Assembly: GCF_014696825.1 (NCBI RefSeq)
Contig: NZ_JACJQU010000029.1
Coordinates: 1-45,657, forward strand
DNA: 45,657 nucleotides
Reading direction: 5' to 3'
DNA from: Anabaena sphaerica FACHB-251
Lineage (GTDB): Bacteria > Cyanobacteriota > Cyanobacteriia > Cyanobacteriales > Nostocaceae
This document shows positions 15,644 to 24,854 of this stretch, piece after piece. The translations under genes were made by a program, and so were the position numbers. Within the stretch, counting starts at the first letter, position 1. Every line of letters starts with the position of its first letter. The notes below the pieces were generated by a model. It made no database searches, was not told the DNA's origin, and saw only the letters and a program-made list of their open reading frames with translations.

Positions 15644-15737
15644 AACTGCACCTGTAATTAGCAATACCTTGTCTAAATATAAGCGATTGTCGTTGAAGAG
15701 AGTAGGATGGTTATCAATGCTGCTTGGTTAACATGGG

Positions 15738-15812
15738 ATAGAGGAAAAACAAAAAGCTGAACGTTTAGCAGCCAAACTGCGAGAATTGAATATTAACCCA
15801 GACAGTTTATCA
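15738..15812 (+). pseudogene. C-terminal scrap of an Uma2-like gene
   Basis: A short frame after a stop reads IEEKQKAERLAAKLRELNIN, then PDSL. This is the usual coiled C-terminus of cyanobacterial Uma2/DUF820 nuclease-like proteins. The rest of the gene is missing. It runs in frame into the DUF1995 gene without a stop, so an annotator could wrongly extend that gene upstream. Confidence 0.5.
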
Positions 15813-15824
15813 AATCTCCAAATT

Positions 15825-16556
15825 ATGGCTGAACTACCCAAAACCCTAGAAGATGCGATCGCTCAATCCCGTGAAGCGGTAAAATCGGCTTTAGCTGATG
15901 GTGTGACTCGTATTCAAGTGGAGTTACTGTTCCCAGAACTCAAATTTATGCCCGTAGCAGAACAATTTCTCCCCTTGTTTGCTGAATATGAATCTCGTCT
16001 CAAAGTCTTCTTTGCTGATGCTGGTGCAGCCGCTTTAGCCCGTCGAGATTGGGCAGATTCACCATTTAAAATTTTAGATATCGGCACAGGAAGGACAGCT
16101 TCTCTAGAAGCAAAAATTCAACCAGAGGATGAAATTTTCCTGTTTATCGCCCCTACTTCCGTAGAAGTACCGCAATTAGAAAAACTCTGTGAAATTATCG
16201 GCACACGCCCCTTTGTGATGTTAAACCCCCGTTTAGAAGATTCTGGTACAGTGGGTATTGGTTACGCAGCGAGAGAAACCCGCAGACGTTTCATTAGTAC
16301 CATTGAATCTTGCTATTATCTGCGTCCAGTCGATGAAGAAAGCGCCCTCATGCGCTGCTATCCTGGAGATTGGGAAGTGTGGTTAGAAACCGAAGGCGAA
16401 TATCAAAAAGTAGCCGAATTACCTAAAAAACCTTCCGGTGATGAAATAGACATGATCCTCATGAAAGGACAACCGCAAACCAGCGACGGAACACCCGCCA
16501 AAAAACCCAGTGTATTTAAGAGTTTGCAGCGGTTTATCAAGGCATTGAGTAGTTAA
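15825..16556 (+). CDS. DUF1995 protein (LPA3-like)
   Basis: The 243-aa protein begins MAELPKTLEDAIAQSREAVK, a typical DUF1995 start, followed by VELLFPELKFMPVAEQFLPL and IAPTSVEVPQLEKLCE. Homologues in plants include LOW PSII ACCUMULATION 3, linked to photosystem II assembly; the cyanobacterial role is not settled. I chose ATG 15825 because upstream in-frame sequence belongs to an Uma2-like remnant. No signal peptide, probably cytoplasmic or thylakoid-associated. The C-terminus (KKPSVFKSLQRFIKALSS) is basic. Confidence 0.85.
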   Translation: MAELPKTLEDAIAQSREAVKSALADGVTRIQVELLFPELKFMPVAEQFLPLFAEYESRLKVFFADAGAAALARRDWADSPFKILDIGTGRTASLEAKIQPEDEIFLFIAPTSVEVPQLEKLCEIIGTRPFVMLNPRLEDSGTVGIGYAARETRRRFISTIESCYYLRPVDEESALMRCYPGDWEVWLETEGEYQKVAELPKKPSGDEIDMILMKGQPQTSDGTPAKKPSVFKSLQRFIKALSS

Positions 16557-16927
16557 AAACCTTCATCATCATAATATCTTGTGGGGTGGGCATCTGCCTA
16601 CCCTTAATTTTGAGAACGCGCAAGTAACAGAGAAATGAACCACGAAGACACGTTCACCGAAGGTGTTCCCGAAGGGTAGGACACGAAGCGGCTTCCCAAA
16701 GGGTAGGACACGAAGGAAGAAGAGAAGAAGATAGGTCATCTTACATCAGGGAGGGAGTATGCTATTTAAGACAAAAATTAAAAACTAAAAATCCACTGCA
16801 TGGACAAAACATCAATTACTCTTTATAGACGATGACGGTTTAGGAAAAAGATCCCCGACTTCTTAACAAAATTTCTATTCAGAATCTATAGTTGACAACA
16901 GAAGTCGGGGATCTAAATTGTTTCACA
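16557..16927. repeat. Repeat-rich spacer with a GATCCC-type inverted repeat
   Basis: No gene seen. At about 16650-16715 is a degenerate tandem repeat around CGAAGGGTAGGACACGAAG. At 16849-16863 and 16900-16914 AGATCCCCGACTTCT and its exact complement face each other across 36 bp. The same palindrome family, with one base changed and almost no spacer, lies at 30302-30334. The 16849 copy is close to the lnt stop and may end its transcription. Confidence 0.7.
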
Positions 16928-18493
16928 TCACAATAATACCCACCCCAAAAACGCCAGAACCAACAACAAAGGCATCAACCAATCACCCCAACGCACATAT
17001 AAAGTCTGCGTTTGACGAGGATAAATAATTTCAGCGTGGGTTTCATAGGAATTATATCCTGATTTCCATAAAGTTCTCCCATGCGGATCAACAAAAGCCG
17101 AATAACCGGTATTTGTTGCCCTCACAGCCCATCTATCAGTTTCAATTGCTCTCATGATATCCTGGGCATGATGTTGATCTGCCATAGCAGCAGTATAATG
17201 GGCATCGTTAGAAGAACTCAAAATAAATTGCCCACCATTAAAAGCTTGATATCTGAATATTTCTGAAAAAGCAGACTCATAACAAATACCAACAATAGCC
17301 CGCCCCAAGGGAGTATCAAAAACTTGATTTTTTGCCCCATGTACTTGATGTTCATCTAAAGGAGATAACCGTTGAACTAACGCCCCAACAATTTCTTCAA
17401 AAGGAACAAATTCCCCCAAAGGAACAAGTTTTGATTTGTCATATCTGCTGGTAACTTCCCCTTTACTATTCACACCAAATAAACTATTAGTATAGCTTTT
17501 CCCCCTTTCACCAAAACCACCAATCCAAGCAATTACACCTTTATCTTTCACAGCATCCAATAAAGGAGTATTTTTAAAATTGCGTTCATATAAAGGTAAA
17601 GCACCTTCAGGAGTCAGAACACCATCAACACCTTGACTTGCCAACTGTAAATATCCATTAGTGTAACCTGTAATTGCTTTGCGATATCCTTGAGGAAGCA
17701 ACTTAATTTCATTAGGAATATTACCTTGAATAACACCTATTTTCAAATCTGAATTTTCATTATTATTCAAAGGTTGAGAATAAAGAATAAACCCTAAAAT
17801 ATGGGAAGTAATTAACAGTATTGTAGCTGAAATTAAGTATTTATTAAAGAACCGCAGAGACGCAGAAGTTTTCCTTTCCTCCTCTGCGCCTCTGCGTCTC
17901 TGCGTGCAAAAATAAATCCAAGACTCCGCAACCAACCCATTAACTGCCACAATAACCGCAGTTACAGTATTAGGACCGGAAAGTTGCCCCAAATGTAAAA
18001 TTACCAAATTATGCGGTGATTGAGTGTAAGCAAGAGAACTCCACCATAAAGAACCAGAACTCCACAAACTTTCTAACCCACACCATAAAGCTGTACCAAT
18101 TAAAATCCGTAACCACGGTTTTTGCTTGTCTAACCGCACCATTAAAAATGCCCAAAGGGAGACTAATAGACCTCCCCAGAGGCTAATAAATGACCAACAG
18201 AAGATGGTAATAAATAAACTTGGCCACCAGGGAACACCTAACCAGTTCATGGGATGAATACCGGTGAGCCAAGAAAGGGCAATTCCATGATAGGCGATCG
18301 CCCATAAAAAAGCATGGAGGATAGTTTTTTTGGTTGTATTTTTAACAACCAAGACCCAGAGAGGGGCAAGGGTGAACCAGGCTAAGAACCAAGCGCCAAA
18401 GGGGGCGACGGTTACACCCATGAGAATGCCACTGATAAAGGATAAGGTGTAAAGATGAAAGGATGAAAACAGCTTTTTTCCCAAATACTTCAT
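16928..18493 (-). CDS. lnt: Apolipoprotein N-acyltransferase
   Basis: Transfers an acyl chain to the N-terminal cysteine of lipoproteins in the inner membrane. The protein is 521 aa. The N-terminal 220 residues are six to seven hydrophobic segments (LSFISGILMGVTVAPFGAWF onward). A nitrilase-fold periplasmic domain follows with the Glu-Lys-Cys triad: TPEGALPLYERN (E about 294), YDKSKLVPLGEF (K about 353) and VGICYESAF (C about 401). A final hydrophobic helix closes it. Residues about 197-214 (CTQRRRGAEEERKTSASL) are encoded by an interspersed repeat inserted in frame. The stop lies near the gyrA start side of an lnt-gyrA run; gyrA is 17 bp upstream. Confidence 0.93.
   Translation of the reverse strand: MKYLGKKLFSSFHLYTLSFISGILMGVTVAPFGAWFLAWFTLAPLWVLVVKNTTKKTILHAFLWAIAYHGIALSWLTGIHPMNWLGVPWWPSLFITIFCWSFISLWGGLLVSLWAFLMVRLDKQKPWLRILIGTALWCGLESLWSSGSLWWSSLAYTQSPHNLVILHLGQLSGPNTVTAVIVAVNGLVAESWIYFCTQRRRGAEEERKTSASLRFFNKYLISATILLITSHILGFILYSQPLNNNENSDLKIGVIQGNIPNEIKLLPQGYRKAITGYTNGYLQLASQGVDGVLTPEGALPLYERNFKNTPLLDAVKDKGVIAWIGGFGERGKSYTNSLFGVNSKGEVTSRYDKSKLVPLGEFVPFEEIVGALVQRLSPLDEHQVHGAKNQVFDTPLGRAIVGICYESAFSEIFRYQAFNGGQFILSSSNDAHYTAAMADQHHAQDIMRAIETDRWAVRATNTGYSAFVDPHGRTLWKSGYNSYETHAEIIYPRQTQTLYVRWGDWLMPLLLVLAFLGWVLL
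17853..17904. repeat. Interspersed palindromic repeat inside lnt
   Basis: CGCAGAGACGCAGA (17853-17866) and its exact complement (17891-17904) form a 14-bp inverted repeat. This CTCTGCGTCTCTGCG-type sequence is a known sort of interspersed repeat in cyanobacteria. Here it is translated and keeps the lnt frame open, adding a charged loop between the membrane part and the catalytic domain. Confidence 0.7.
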
Positions 18494-18510
18494 ACTTTAT
18501 CCTTCATCCT

Positions 18511-21132
18511 TTATTCTGCCTCTTCTAACTCGCCAGTATCACCAGTATCGGGGGGAACGATCGCTACTCCGGTAATGGCATCATCTTCGTCTAAACGCTG
18601 GACTCTGACTCCGGTTGCCGTCCGTGATTGTACGGAAATAGCATTCACAGCTTGACGAATGATAATACCGCGATTTGTCGCCATCATAATTTCTTCGTCG
18701 CTGTTGACAATCCGCAGGGTTGCTAGTTTGTCTTTGGTTTTGCGGTTTTTGAATTTGGTGGCGGTTAAACCTTGTCCGGCACGGTTTTGGAGGCGGAATT
18801 GTCCCACTGGTACGCGCTTTCCATATCCTCCCATTGTAATTACCAACACCCAAGGACCAGTGCTGTTGCTGTTTGGTGCTTCTGTGGTTTCTATGGTTTC
18901 TTCGGTGGCTTCGCTGGCTTCGATGGTTTCTTCAATTTCGATGATTTCTTCTTCGATGTCCGCTTCTGTCTCTGTATTTAAAGTATCAAGAATTGCGGCA
19001 GGAAGAATATCCATTCCCACTAATTCATCACCGGCTTTGAGTTTCATGGATTTTACCCCACGAGTTGCCCTACCCAGGGGACGCAGTTGATCATGGGTAC
19101 AACGGAAGTGAATGGCCATGCCATGACGTGAACCAATAATGATGCTATCTTCTACTTTGGCACGTCTGACCCAACGCAGTTGATCGCCTTCTTCTAAGGA
19201 TATGGCAATTAATCCGTTAGCGCGAATGTTGCTAAATGCTGCCAGTGCGGTTTTTTTGATGTTACCGCCTTTGGTGAGCATGACCAAATATTCATCTTCC
19301 CTAAATTCGTCTACGGGGACGATGGAGGTGATTTTTTCTTCTTTGGGTATGGGCAACATCTGGACTATGGGTGTACCCCGACTGGTGCGGGAACCCAAGG
19401 GTATTTGATAGGTTCTTAGGCTATAGACGACTCCGCGATCGCTAAAGAACAATACGCTATCATGGTCACAGCAGGTTAAGAAATGTTCAATGGTATCATC
19501 ATCTTTGACCTTAGCCCCGGCTTTACCTCTGGTGGCACGGCTTTGGGCTTCAAAGGTGCTGACGGGCATCCGTTTGATGTAACCTTGTTTTGTTAGCAGA
19601 ATTAGGACTTTTTCATTAGCAATCAAGTCAATATCATCTATTTCCCCTTCTGCGTGGGTAATAGCTGTGCGTCGGGGTGTGGCAAATTGGGTTTTGATTT
19701 GGGCAACTTCGGTTTCTATGATTTCCAGCACCCTTTCCCGTCTGTCCAAAATATCCCGTAAGTCGGCTATTTGGATTTGTAATTCTTCGTGTTCCAGGCG
19801 AATTTTATCTGCTTCTAGGGCTGTTAAGCGTCGCAGTTGCATTTGTAAGATTGCATCTGCTTGAACTTCGGAAAGTCCATAATTCGTGATTAACTCACCT
19901 TTGGCTGAGGGTGCGTCTGGGGCGCTACGAATGAGGTTGATAATTGCGTCTAAATGTGATAAGGCAATTAATAAACCCTGTAACAGATGATCTCTTTCCT
20001 CTGCTTTTCGCAGTTGGTAACGGGTACGTCTGTTAATGGTTTCGATGCGGAAATCCAGGAAGACTCTTAAGAAGTCTTTGAGGGTGAGTACATGGGGTTC
20101 CCCGTTGACCAAGGCCAACATATTCGCGCCAAAGTTGGACTGGAGTGGAGTCTGTTTATAAAGGTTATTTAAAACTACACGGGGATAGGCATCACGTTTT
20201 AATTCTATGACGATTCGCATTCCGTCGCGATCGCTTTCATCCCGAATATCTGCAATTCCCTCAATTTTCTTATCATTCACCAACTCCGCAATTTTTTCAA
20301 TTAATGCGGCTTTGTTGGTTTGGTAGGGCAATTCTGTGATAATAATTGCGTCCCGTTCTGGTCTATTGCGTTGTTCAATAGTTTCAATACTGGCCACACC
20401 GCGCATGGTAATAGAACCGCGCCCTGTGGTGTAAGCTTCTTTAATTGCCCCTGTACCTAAAACCAGCGCCCCGGTGGGGAAGTCTGGTCCATGAATGTAC
20501 TGCATTAACTGAAGATCAGTAATTTCTGGGTTGTGAATTAATGCCACTAACCCATCAATCAATTCTCCTAAGTTGTGAGGAGGAATATTTGTAGCCATCC
20601 CCACCGCAATTCCAGAGGAACCATTGAGCAGTAGTTGGGGGATACGTGATGGTAAAACTGTCGGTTCTTGTTGGGAACCGTCGAAGTTATCGATAAAGTC
20701 TACCGTTTCGGCTTCGATGTCTTGCAGTAGGGAGGCGCTGGTTAGAGCTTGCAAACGACATTCTGTGTACCGCATTGCCGCCGGCGGATCGTTGTCTACA
20801 GAACCGAAGTTACCGTGACCGTTAATTAAGGGCGATCGCATGGAAAAATCCTGCGCCATCCTTACTAAAGCATCATATACCGCCGTGTCACCGTGAGGGT
20901 GATATTTACCCAACACTTCCCCGACTACACGGGCGCTTTTCCGAAAAGGGCGATCTGGCAGCAAACCCAACTCGTGCATGGCATAGAGGATGCGACGATG
21001 CACAGGTTTAAGACCATCCCTGGCATCTGGCAGCGCCCGACCTACAATTACGCTCATGGCGTATTCCAGATAAGATTGCGACATCTCTTGTCGTAAATCC
21101 GTCGGGATAATCCTCTCCTGTGAGGTTGTCAT
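18511..21132 (-). CDS. gyrA: DNA gyrase subunit A
   Basis: Type IIA topoisomerase subunit that cuts and rejoins [20 protein letters not shown] from ATG 21132. The breakage-reunion domain holds the winged helix with [20 protein letters not shown] and the nucleophile in [10 protein letters not shown] (Tyr122 from this start). The C-terminal domain is a set of beta-pinwheel blades with a GyrA-box-like sequence ([11 protein letters not shown]). The second-to-last part holds an acidic, low-complexity insert ([20 protein letters not shown] and on) at nucleotides about 18870-18985, not part of the usual fold. The gene is 873 aa, normal for cyanobacteria. parC-type is less likely because the CTD and box fit gyrase. 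Confidence 0.93.
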   Translation of the reverse strand: MTTSQERIIPTDLRQEMSQSYLEYAMSVIVGRALPDARDGLKPVHRRILYAMHELGLLPDRPFRKSARVVGEVLGKYHPHGDTAVYDALVRMAQDFSMRSPLINGHGNFGSVDNDPPAAMRYTECRLQALTSASLLQDIEAETVDFIDNFDGSQQEPTVLPSRIPQLLLNGSSGIAVGMATNIPPHNLGELIDGLVALIHNPEITDLQLMQYIHGPDFPTGALVLGTGAIKEAYTTGRGSITMRGVASIETIEQRNRPERDAIIITELPYQTNKAALIEKIAELVNDKKIEGIADIRDESDRDGMRIVIELKRDAYPRVVLNNLYKQTPLQSNFGANMLALVNGEPHVLTLKDFLRVFLDFRIETINRRTRYQLRKAEERDHLLQGLLIALSHLDAIINLIRSAPDAPSAKGELITNYGLSEVQADAILQMQLRRLTALEADKIRLEHEELQIQIADLRDILDRRERVLEIIETEVAQIKTQFATPRRTAITHAEGEIDDIDLIANEKVLILLTKQGYIKRMPVSTFEAQSRATRGKAGAKVKDDDTIEHFLTCCDHDSVLFFSDRGVVYSLRTYQIPLGSRTSRGTPIVQMLPIPKEEKITSIVPVDEFREDEYLVMLTKGGNIKKTALAAFSNIRANGLIAISLEEGDQLRWVRRAKVEDSIIIGSRHGMAIHFRCTHDQLRPLGRATRGVKSMKLKAGDELVGMDILPAAILDTLNTETEADIEEEIIEIEETIEASEATEETIETTEAPNSNSTGPWVLVITMGGYGKRVPVGQFRLQNRAGQGLTATKFKNRKTKDKLATLRIVNSDEEIMMATNRGIIIRQAVNAISVQSRTATGVRVQRLDEDDAITGVAIVPPDTGDTGELEEAE

Positions 21133-21408
21133 AACCTGCAAAACTCCAAAAATCGTAGATTTTAGCCTTTGTACTTGACAAAATACAAAATTATGTCAAA
21201 TTAATCTTGAAAAATTGTCATATTTTGCTATAATTCTAACATATATTAACCTAGTTTGTGGCAAGAGTAGCTAAACAAAAAGATAATCCCAGAGAAACTT
21301 AAAATCAAAATACTATATCAGATGATAAACGAATCCTGATTGATCTATCCTGGAAACCAATATTGTTAGCTATTGTTAGTTAAAAAATCACCGCAAGTAA
21401 TTAATAAT

Positions 21409-21789
21409 ATGTTGCCAGTCGTCTATGCTGATAAATTTCTAGAACACAATCCAGGAAACCGTCATCCAGAGAAACCCGAAAGATTGACAGCAATTGTTAA
21501 AGCTCTAAAAACAGCTAAATTTGCTGATAAAATTGCCTGGCGATGCCGAAGGCGAGCGAAGCTATCGCCTACTCCGGTAACATTAAGAAACTGGCAATTT
21601 TTATGAGAATCAGTCCACTCTCCAGAATACAGCAGGAATCAGGAGTAAAACTGGCTTTGTGTATAGGTTTCAATTTAGATTCTGTACCTCATGGATCTGC
21701 AATCTGCTGTATATCAAAGAAGTGCAAGAAATAGCCAAAACAGGAGGTGGCAATTTTTATGCAGACACAATTATTTCCCCAACCCTCAG
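21409..21789 (+). pseudogene. Histone deacetylase-family pseudogene (acetoin utilisation/HDAC superfamily)
   Basis: The start MLPVVYADKFLEHNPGNRHP and ERLTAIVKALKTAKFADKI is the N-terminus of bacterial HDAC-like deacylases. The frame is then broken by a palindromic repeat (about 21541-21576, GCGATGCCGAAGGCGAGCG) and a stop at 21603. Conserved VHSPEY follows at 21613, then an 80-bp insertion, then YIKEVQEIAKTGGGNFYADT and IISPT from 21710 to 21789. The rest of the roughly 300-aa protein, including the zinc site, is absent. Certainly non-functional. Confidence 0.75.
21630..21709. mobile_element. 80-bp MITE with TA target duplication in the HDAC pseudogene
   Basis: CAGCAG (21630-21635) and CTGCTG (21704-21709) are terminal inverted repeats, flanked by TA on both sides (21628-21629, 21710-21711). 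Deleting the insert and one TA restores GAA TAT ATC AAA, giving PEYIK, the expected HDAC sequence. TA duplication is the mark of IS630/Tc1-mariner-type transposition. Confidence 0.65.
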
Positions 21790-22052
21790 ATCCCCCCTAA
21801 CCCTTGATCAGGGGGGAATTAAAGTTTAAAAATTCCCCTTTTTAAGGGGAATTTAGGGGGAGCGCGATCCAACATCCAACATGAGACTTGTGCATTCATC
21901 CTTTTAGCTTAATGATTACTAGAGTGGTTAGTTCACAGGTAGTAATAGCACTCTATCAAAAGTATGGGAATAGGATTCTCTACTTCTAGAAAGATGACAT
22001 TTAATGACAGAAGTTTTAGCATAAATTGAAGTCAAATAATCGGAGTAAGTTT
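21780..22052. repeat. Interspersed repeat and upstream region of the chaB-like gene
   Basis: From 21785 to about 21870 lies a typical cyanobacterial double hairpin: CCCCCC with GGGGGG, then AATTCCCCTT with AAGGGGAATT. The remaining 180 bp should hold the promoter of the ChaB-like gene; I see no clear -35/-10 pair. The other part of the gap, 21142-21408, is AT-rich upstream sequence of gyrA without any gene. Confidence 0.6.
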
Positions 22053-22298
22053 ATGCCTTATAGTAAAATAGAAGAATTACCACAAGACATCAAAGACAGA
22101 CTACCACAACACGCACAACAGATTTTTGTTGCTGCTTTCAATGCTGCTAAAAGTGATGGAATGATTGAAAATGATGCTTTAGAAGTAGCTTGGAATAGTG
22201 TTCACAATGAATTTGAACCAGACAGCGAAGGTAACTGGCATAGAAAACCAGAAGATCCTGCTATACATCATAAAGCTGTAATGTCTGGTGGTAATTAA
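22053..22298 (+). CDS. ChaB family protein
   Basis: Small 81-aa protein: MPYSKIEELPQDIKDRLPQH, then AQQIFVAAFNAA and EVAWNSVHNEFEPDSEGNWH. This matches ChaB, named from a putative regulator of the E. coli ChaA cation antiporter; the actual role is unknown. ATG 22053 is chosen over an upstream start because GGAGTAAG precedes it by a few bases and it gives the family N-terminus. It is a stand-alone gene with a 70-bp gap to the next one on the same strand. Confidence 0.85.
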   Translation: MPYSKIEELPQDIKDRLPQHAQQIFVAAFNAAKSDGMIENDALEVAWNSVHNEFEPDSEGNWHRKPEDPAIHHKAVMSGGN

Positions 22299-22371
22299 TT
22301 GTTTGACAAATAAATATTAAGTCATAGGCGGTTTATAATTTATCTAAACCGCTTTTTGCTGAGAATTCACT

Positions 22372-22740
22372 ATGAACAATACCACAATCCTTTTTTGTCC
22401 AGTTGGTCAAACAGAACTTGATTTAATTGCTGCCAGTAATTATGCAGCCTTTCCGCCTCGACTTCCTTACCAACCAATTTTTTATCCTGTATTTAATGAA
22501 GACTATGCTGTGCAGATTGCCAGAGATTGGAACACCAAAGACAAAGCTTCTGGTTATGTTGGTTATGTAACTCGATTTCAAGTAAGAAGCAAATTTCTAG
22601 ATAAATACACAGTGCAAACTGTCGGCAGTTCTCAACACCAAGAGTCTTGGATACCTGCTGAAGAATTAGATGAATTTAATGCTAACATTTTCCATAAAAT
22701 TGAAGTTATTGCTGAATTTATAGGCAGAGCAAATAAATAA
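22372..22740 (+). CDS. Conserved hypothetical protein (often annotated ADP-ribosylation/crystallin J1)
   Basis: The 122-aa protein has the recognisable pattern CPVGQTELDLIAASNYAAFP, RLPYQPIFYPVFNEDYA, QIARDWNTKD and SWIPAEELDEFNANI. Such proteins are often labelled ADP-ribosylation/crystallin J1-like, but I know of no experimental support for that activity. No signal peptide. Gene starts at ATG 22372 and is followed 22 bp later by a GNAT acetyltransferase, so the two are likely co-transcribed. Arrangement next to an acetyltransferase may hint at small-molecule or protein modification. Confidence 0.7.
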   Translation: MNNTTILFCPVGQTELDLIAASNYAAFPPRLPYQPIFYPVFNEDYAVQIARDWNTKDKASGYVGYVTRFQVRSKFLDKYTVQTVGSSQHQESWIPAEELDEFNANIFHKIEVIAEFIGRANK

Positions 22741-22762
22741 AATATTTTTTATAACACTAAGT

Positions 22763-23335
22763 ATGCTAACTATCACAGACGAAATTAAAATTCGTCCTAT
22801 GCAAGATCATAAACATGACTATCTGTTAATGGAAAAATGGCGCACAGATGAGAAAGTATTAAAATTTTATGGCGGCAGAGATTATCCTTATAACTTAGCA
22901 AAGGTAATAAAAACCTATAAACCAAGAATTTTAGGAAAAGAACCTCTCATTCCCTGCATCTTCTCTTATCAAAATATAGCTATTGGTTATTTACAGTATT
23001 ATGAACTGAATAAATTACCCCAATATATCAGAGAAATGTATTCTTTAGAAGATACGAATCATGTCTATGGTATTGATTTATTTATAGGTGAGACTCAATA
23101 CTGGAATCAAGGAATTGGTACAAAAGTGCTTTCTTCAGCTATAGACTATATATTTAGCCAACTGCCAGCTGTTAAAATCGTTATTGATCCCCATGTCAAA
23201 AATTTTCGCGCTATTCGCTGCTATGAAAAATGTGGATTTGTGAAAGTTAAGCTGTTACCCTGTCATGACCTACTCGAAGGTAAATATCAGGATTGCTGGC
23301 TAATGGAAAGAGAACGTAATAATTCATTACACTAA
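22763..23335 (+). CDS. GNAT acetyltransferase, AAC(6')-like
   Basis: The 190-aa protein shows the GNAT core: LLMEKWRTDEKVLKFYGG at the N-terminus, YGIDLFIGETQYWNQGIGTK as the acetyl-CoA P-loop (QxxGIG), and DPHVKNFRAIRCYEKCGF as the C-terminal motif. This layout matches aminoglycoside 6'-N-acetyltransferase-like enzymes, but the substrate in a cyanobacterium is unknown and may not be an antibiotic. Length and motifs are complete. Shares a likely transcript with the preceding 122-aa gene. Confidence 0.85.
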   Translation: MLTITDEIKIRPMQDHKHDYLLMEKWRTDEKVLKFYGGRDYPYNLAKVIKTYKPRILGKEPLIPCIFSYQNIAIGYLQYYELNKLPQYIREMYSLEDTNHVYGIDLFIGETQYWNQGIGTKVLSSAIDYIFSQLPAVKIVIDPHVKNFRAIRCYEKCGFVKVKLLPCHDLLEGKYQDCWLMERERNNSLH

Positions 23336-23376
23336 GAATAAATGAACCTGCTGGGATTTAGCCTCCGATAAAAACC

Positions 23377-24570
23377 ATGACTCAAGCAACTACAAAAATT
23401 TGTATACTAGGTGGAGGCTTTGGTGGTCTCTACACCGCCTTGCGCTTAAGCCAGTTACCGTGGGAATCTACACCAAAACCTGAGATTATATTAGTCGATC
23501 AGAGCGATCGCTTTCTTTTCTCTCCCTTCCTTTACGAACTCCTCACCGGCGAACTACAAACCTGGGAAATAGCCCCACCATACCAAGAACTGCTACAAGG
23601 GACAGGAGTACGTTTTCATCAAGCCACCGTCTCAGAAATCGATACCGACAAGCAACAGGTACAATTGCAAGACGGCCAAAAAATTGTCTACGACCGATTA
23701 GTATTAGCATTAGGTGGGGAAACACCCCTAGATTTAGTTCCTGGTGCAGAAAATCATGCTTACCCCTTCCGTACCGTTACTGATGCTTATCAACTAGAAG
23801 AACGCCTGAGAGTTTTAGAAGAATTAAATCCTGAAAAAATTCGTGTTGCCATAGTTGGTGCTGGTTACAGTGGCGTAGAATTAGCCTGTAAACTCGCAGA
23901 TAGAATTGGGGAAAAAGGCAGATTTCGGCTGATTGAAATTAGTGATCAAATTTTACGAACCTCCCCAGAATTTAACCGCGAAGCCGCCAAAAAAGCCTTA
24001 GATGCCAGAGGCGTGTTTATAGATTTAGAAACCAAAGTATTATCAATAGGAGAAGATACCATCTCTCTAGAGTATAGAAATCAAGTAGATGAAATTCCTG
24101 TAGATGTAGTAATTTGGACAGTTGGTACAAGAGTTTCTCCAGTGGTAAAAAATCTACCCCTCAAGCAAAACCAGCGCGGACAAATCACCACTACACCTAC
24201 ACTACAAGTCCTAGAACATTCCGAAATTTTCGCTTTAGGAGACCTAGCAGACTGTCTTGATGCCCAAGGAAAACAAGTACCCGCCACCGCCCAAGTAGCA
24301 TTTCAACAAGCCGATTATACAGCATGGAACATCTGGGCATCTTTAACAAATCGTCCTTTACTTCCCTTCCGCTATCAACAGTTAGGGGAAATGATGGCCT
24401 TGGGAATAGATAACGCTACCCTCACAGGTTTAGGCATCAAGCTAGATGGTTCTTTAGCATACATCGCCCGTCGTTTAGCTTATTTGTATCGTTTACCAAC
24501 TTTAGATCATCAGCTAAAAGTCGGTTTCAACTGGTTAGTGAGTCCTATTATTAAAACCCTTTCTCAGTAA
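23377..24570 (+). CDS. NDH-2-type NAD(P)H:quinone oxidoreductase (NdbB-like)
   Basis: FAD-dependent enzyme with two Rossmann motifs: ICILGGGFGGLYTALRLSQL near residue 8 for FAD and VAIVGAGYSGVELACKLAD near 160 for NAD(P)H. RFLFSPFLYELLTGELQTWE and the C-terminal FALGDLADC are typical of type II NADH dehydrogenases. The pattern agrees with cyanobacterial NdbB, which has been tied to demethylphylloquinone reduction in vitamin K1 synthesis; this detail is from memory and less sure than the family. 397 aa, membrane-peripheral. Lone gene, followed by a MITE. Confidence 0.85.
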   Translation: MTQATTKICILGGGFGGLYTALRLSQLPWESTPKPEIILVDQSDRFLFSPFLYELLTGELQTWEIAPPYQELLQGTGVRFHQATVSEIDTDKQQVQLQDGQKIVYDRLVLALGGETPLDLVPGAENHAYPFRTVTDAYQLEERLRVLEELNPEKIRVAIVGAGYSGVELACKLADRIGEKGRFRLIEISDQILRTSPEFNREAAKKALDARGVFIDLETKVLSIGEDTISLEYRNQVDEIPVDVVIWTVGTRVSPVVKNLPLKQNQRGQITTTPTLQVLEHSEIFALGDLADCLDAQGKQVPATAQVAFQQADYTAWNIWASLTNRPLLPFRYQQLGEMMALGIDNATLTGLGIKLDGSLAYIARRLAYLYRLPTLDHQLKVGFNWLVSPIIKTLSQ

Positions 24571-24609
24571 AACAGGTGACAGGTGACAGAAAATGATTTT
24601 GTTATCTGT

Positions 24610-24732
24610 AGGACTTACGCACGTGTCACATCAAACATCTCTTCTAGGGTGCAGTCAGACTGCATAAATCCTGTCACTAAACAGATTTTTCACATTTGAC
24701 GCACCCTATTAATATCCAGTTGCGTAAGTCCT
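24610..24732. mobile_element. 123-bp MITE with 12-bp terminal inverted repeats
   Basis: AGGACTTACGCA (24610-24621) and its exact complement (24721-24732) form the ends; a second nested inverted repeat TAGGGTGC/GCACCCTA lies at 24645 and 24701. No coding capacity. The AGGACTTACGCA end is familiar from cyanobacterial insertion sequences. A short TGACAGG tandem repeat lies just before it at about 24575-24590. Confidence 0.7.
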
Positions 24733-24854
24733 GATCTGTTTCCTATCCCCTATCCCTCATGCAAAAAATCATCAAGATTCTGAAATCAAATCGTGTGACA
24801 ATGGCAAACTAAATAGCAATAAATCTGTTTTGAACAGCAACGCTACCCAGATGA

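Noticed and set aside
18659-19090. 143-aa plus-strand frame opposite gyrA
   Set aside because: Antisense to a highly conserved gene; its composition mirrors gyrA codon use.
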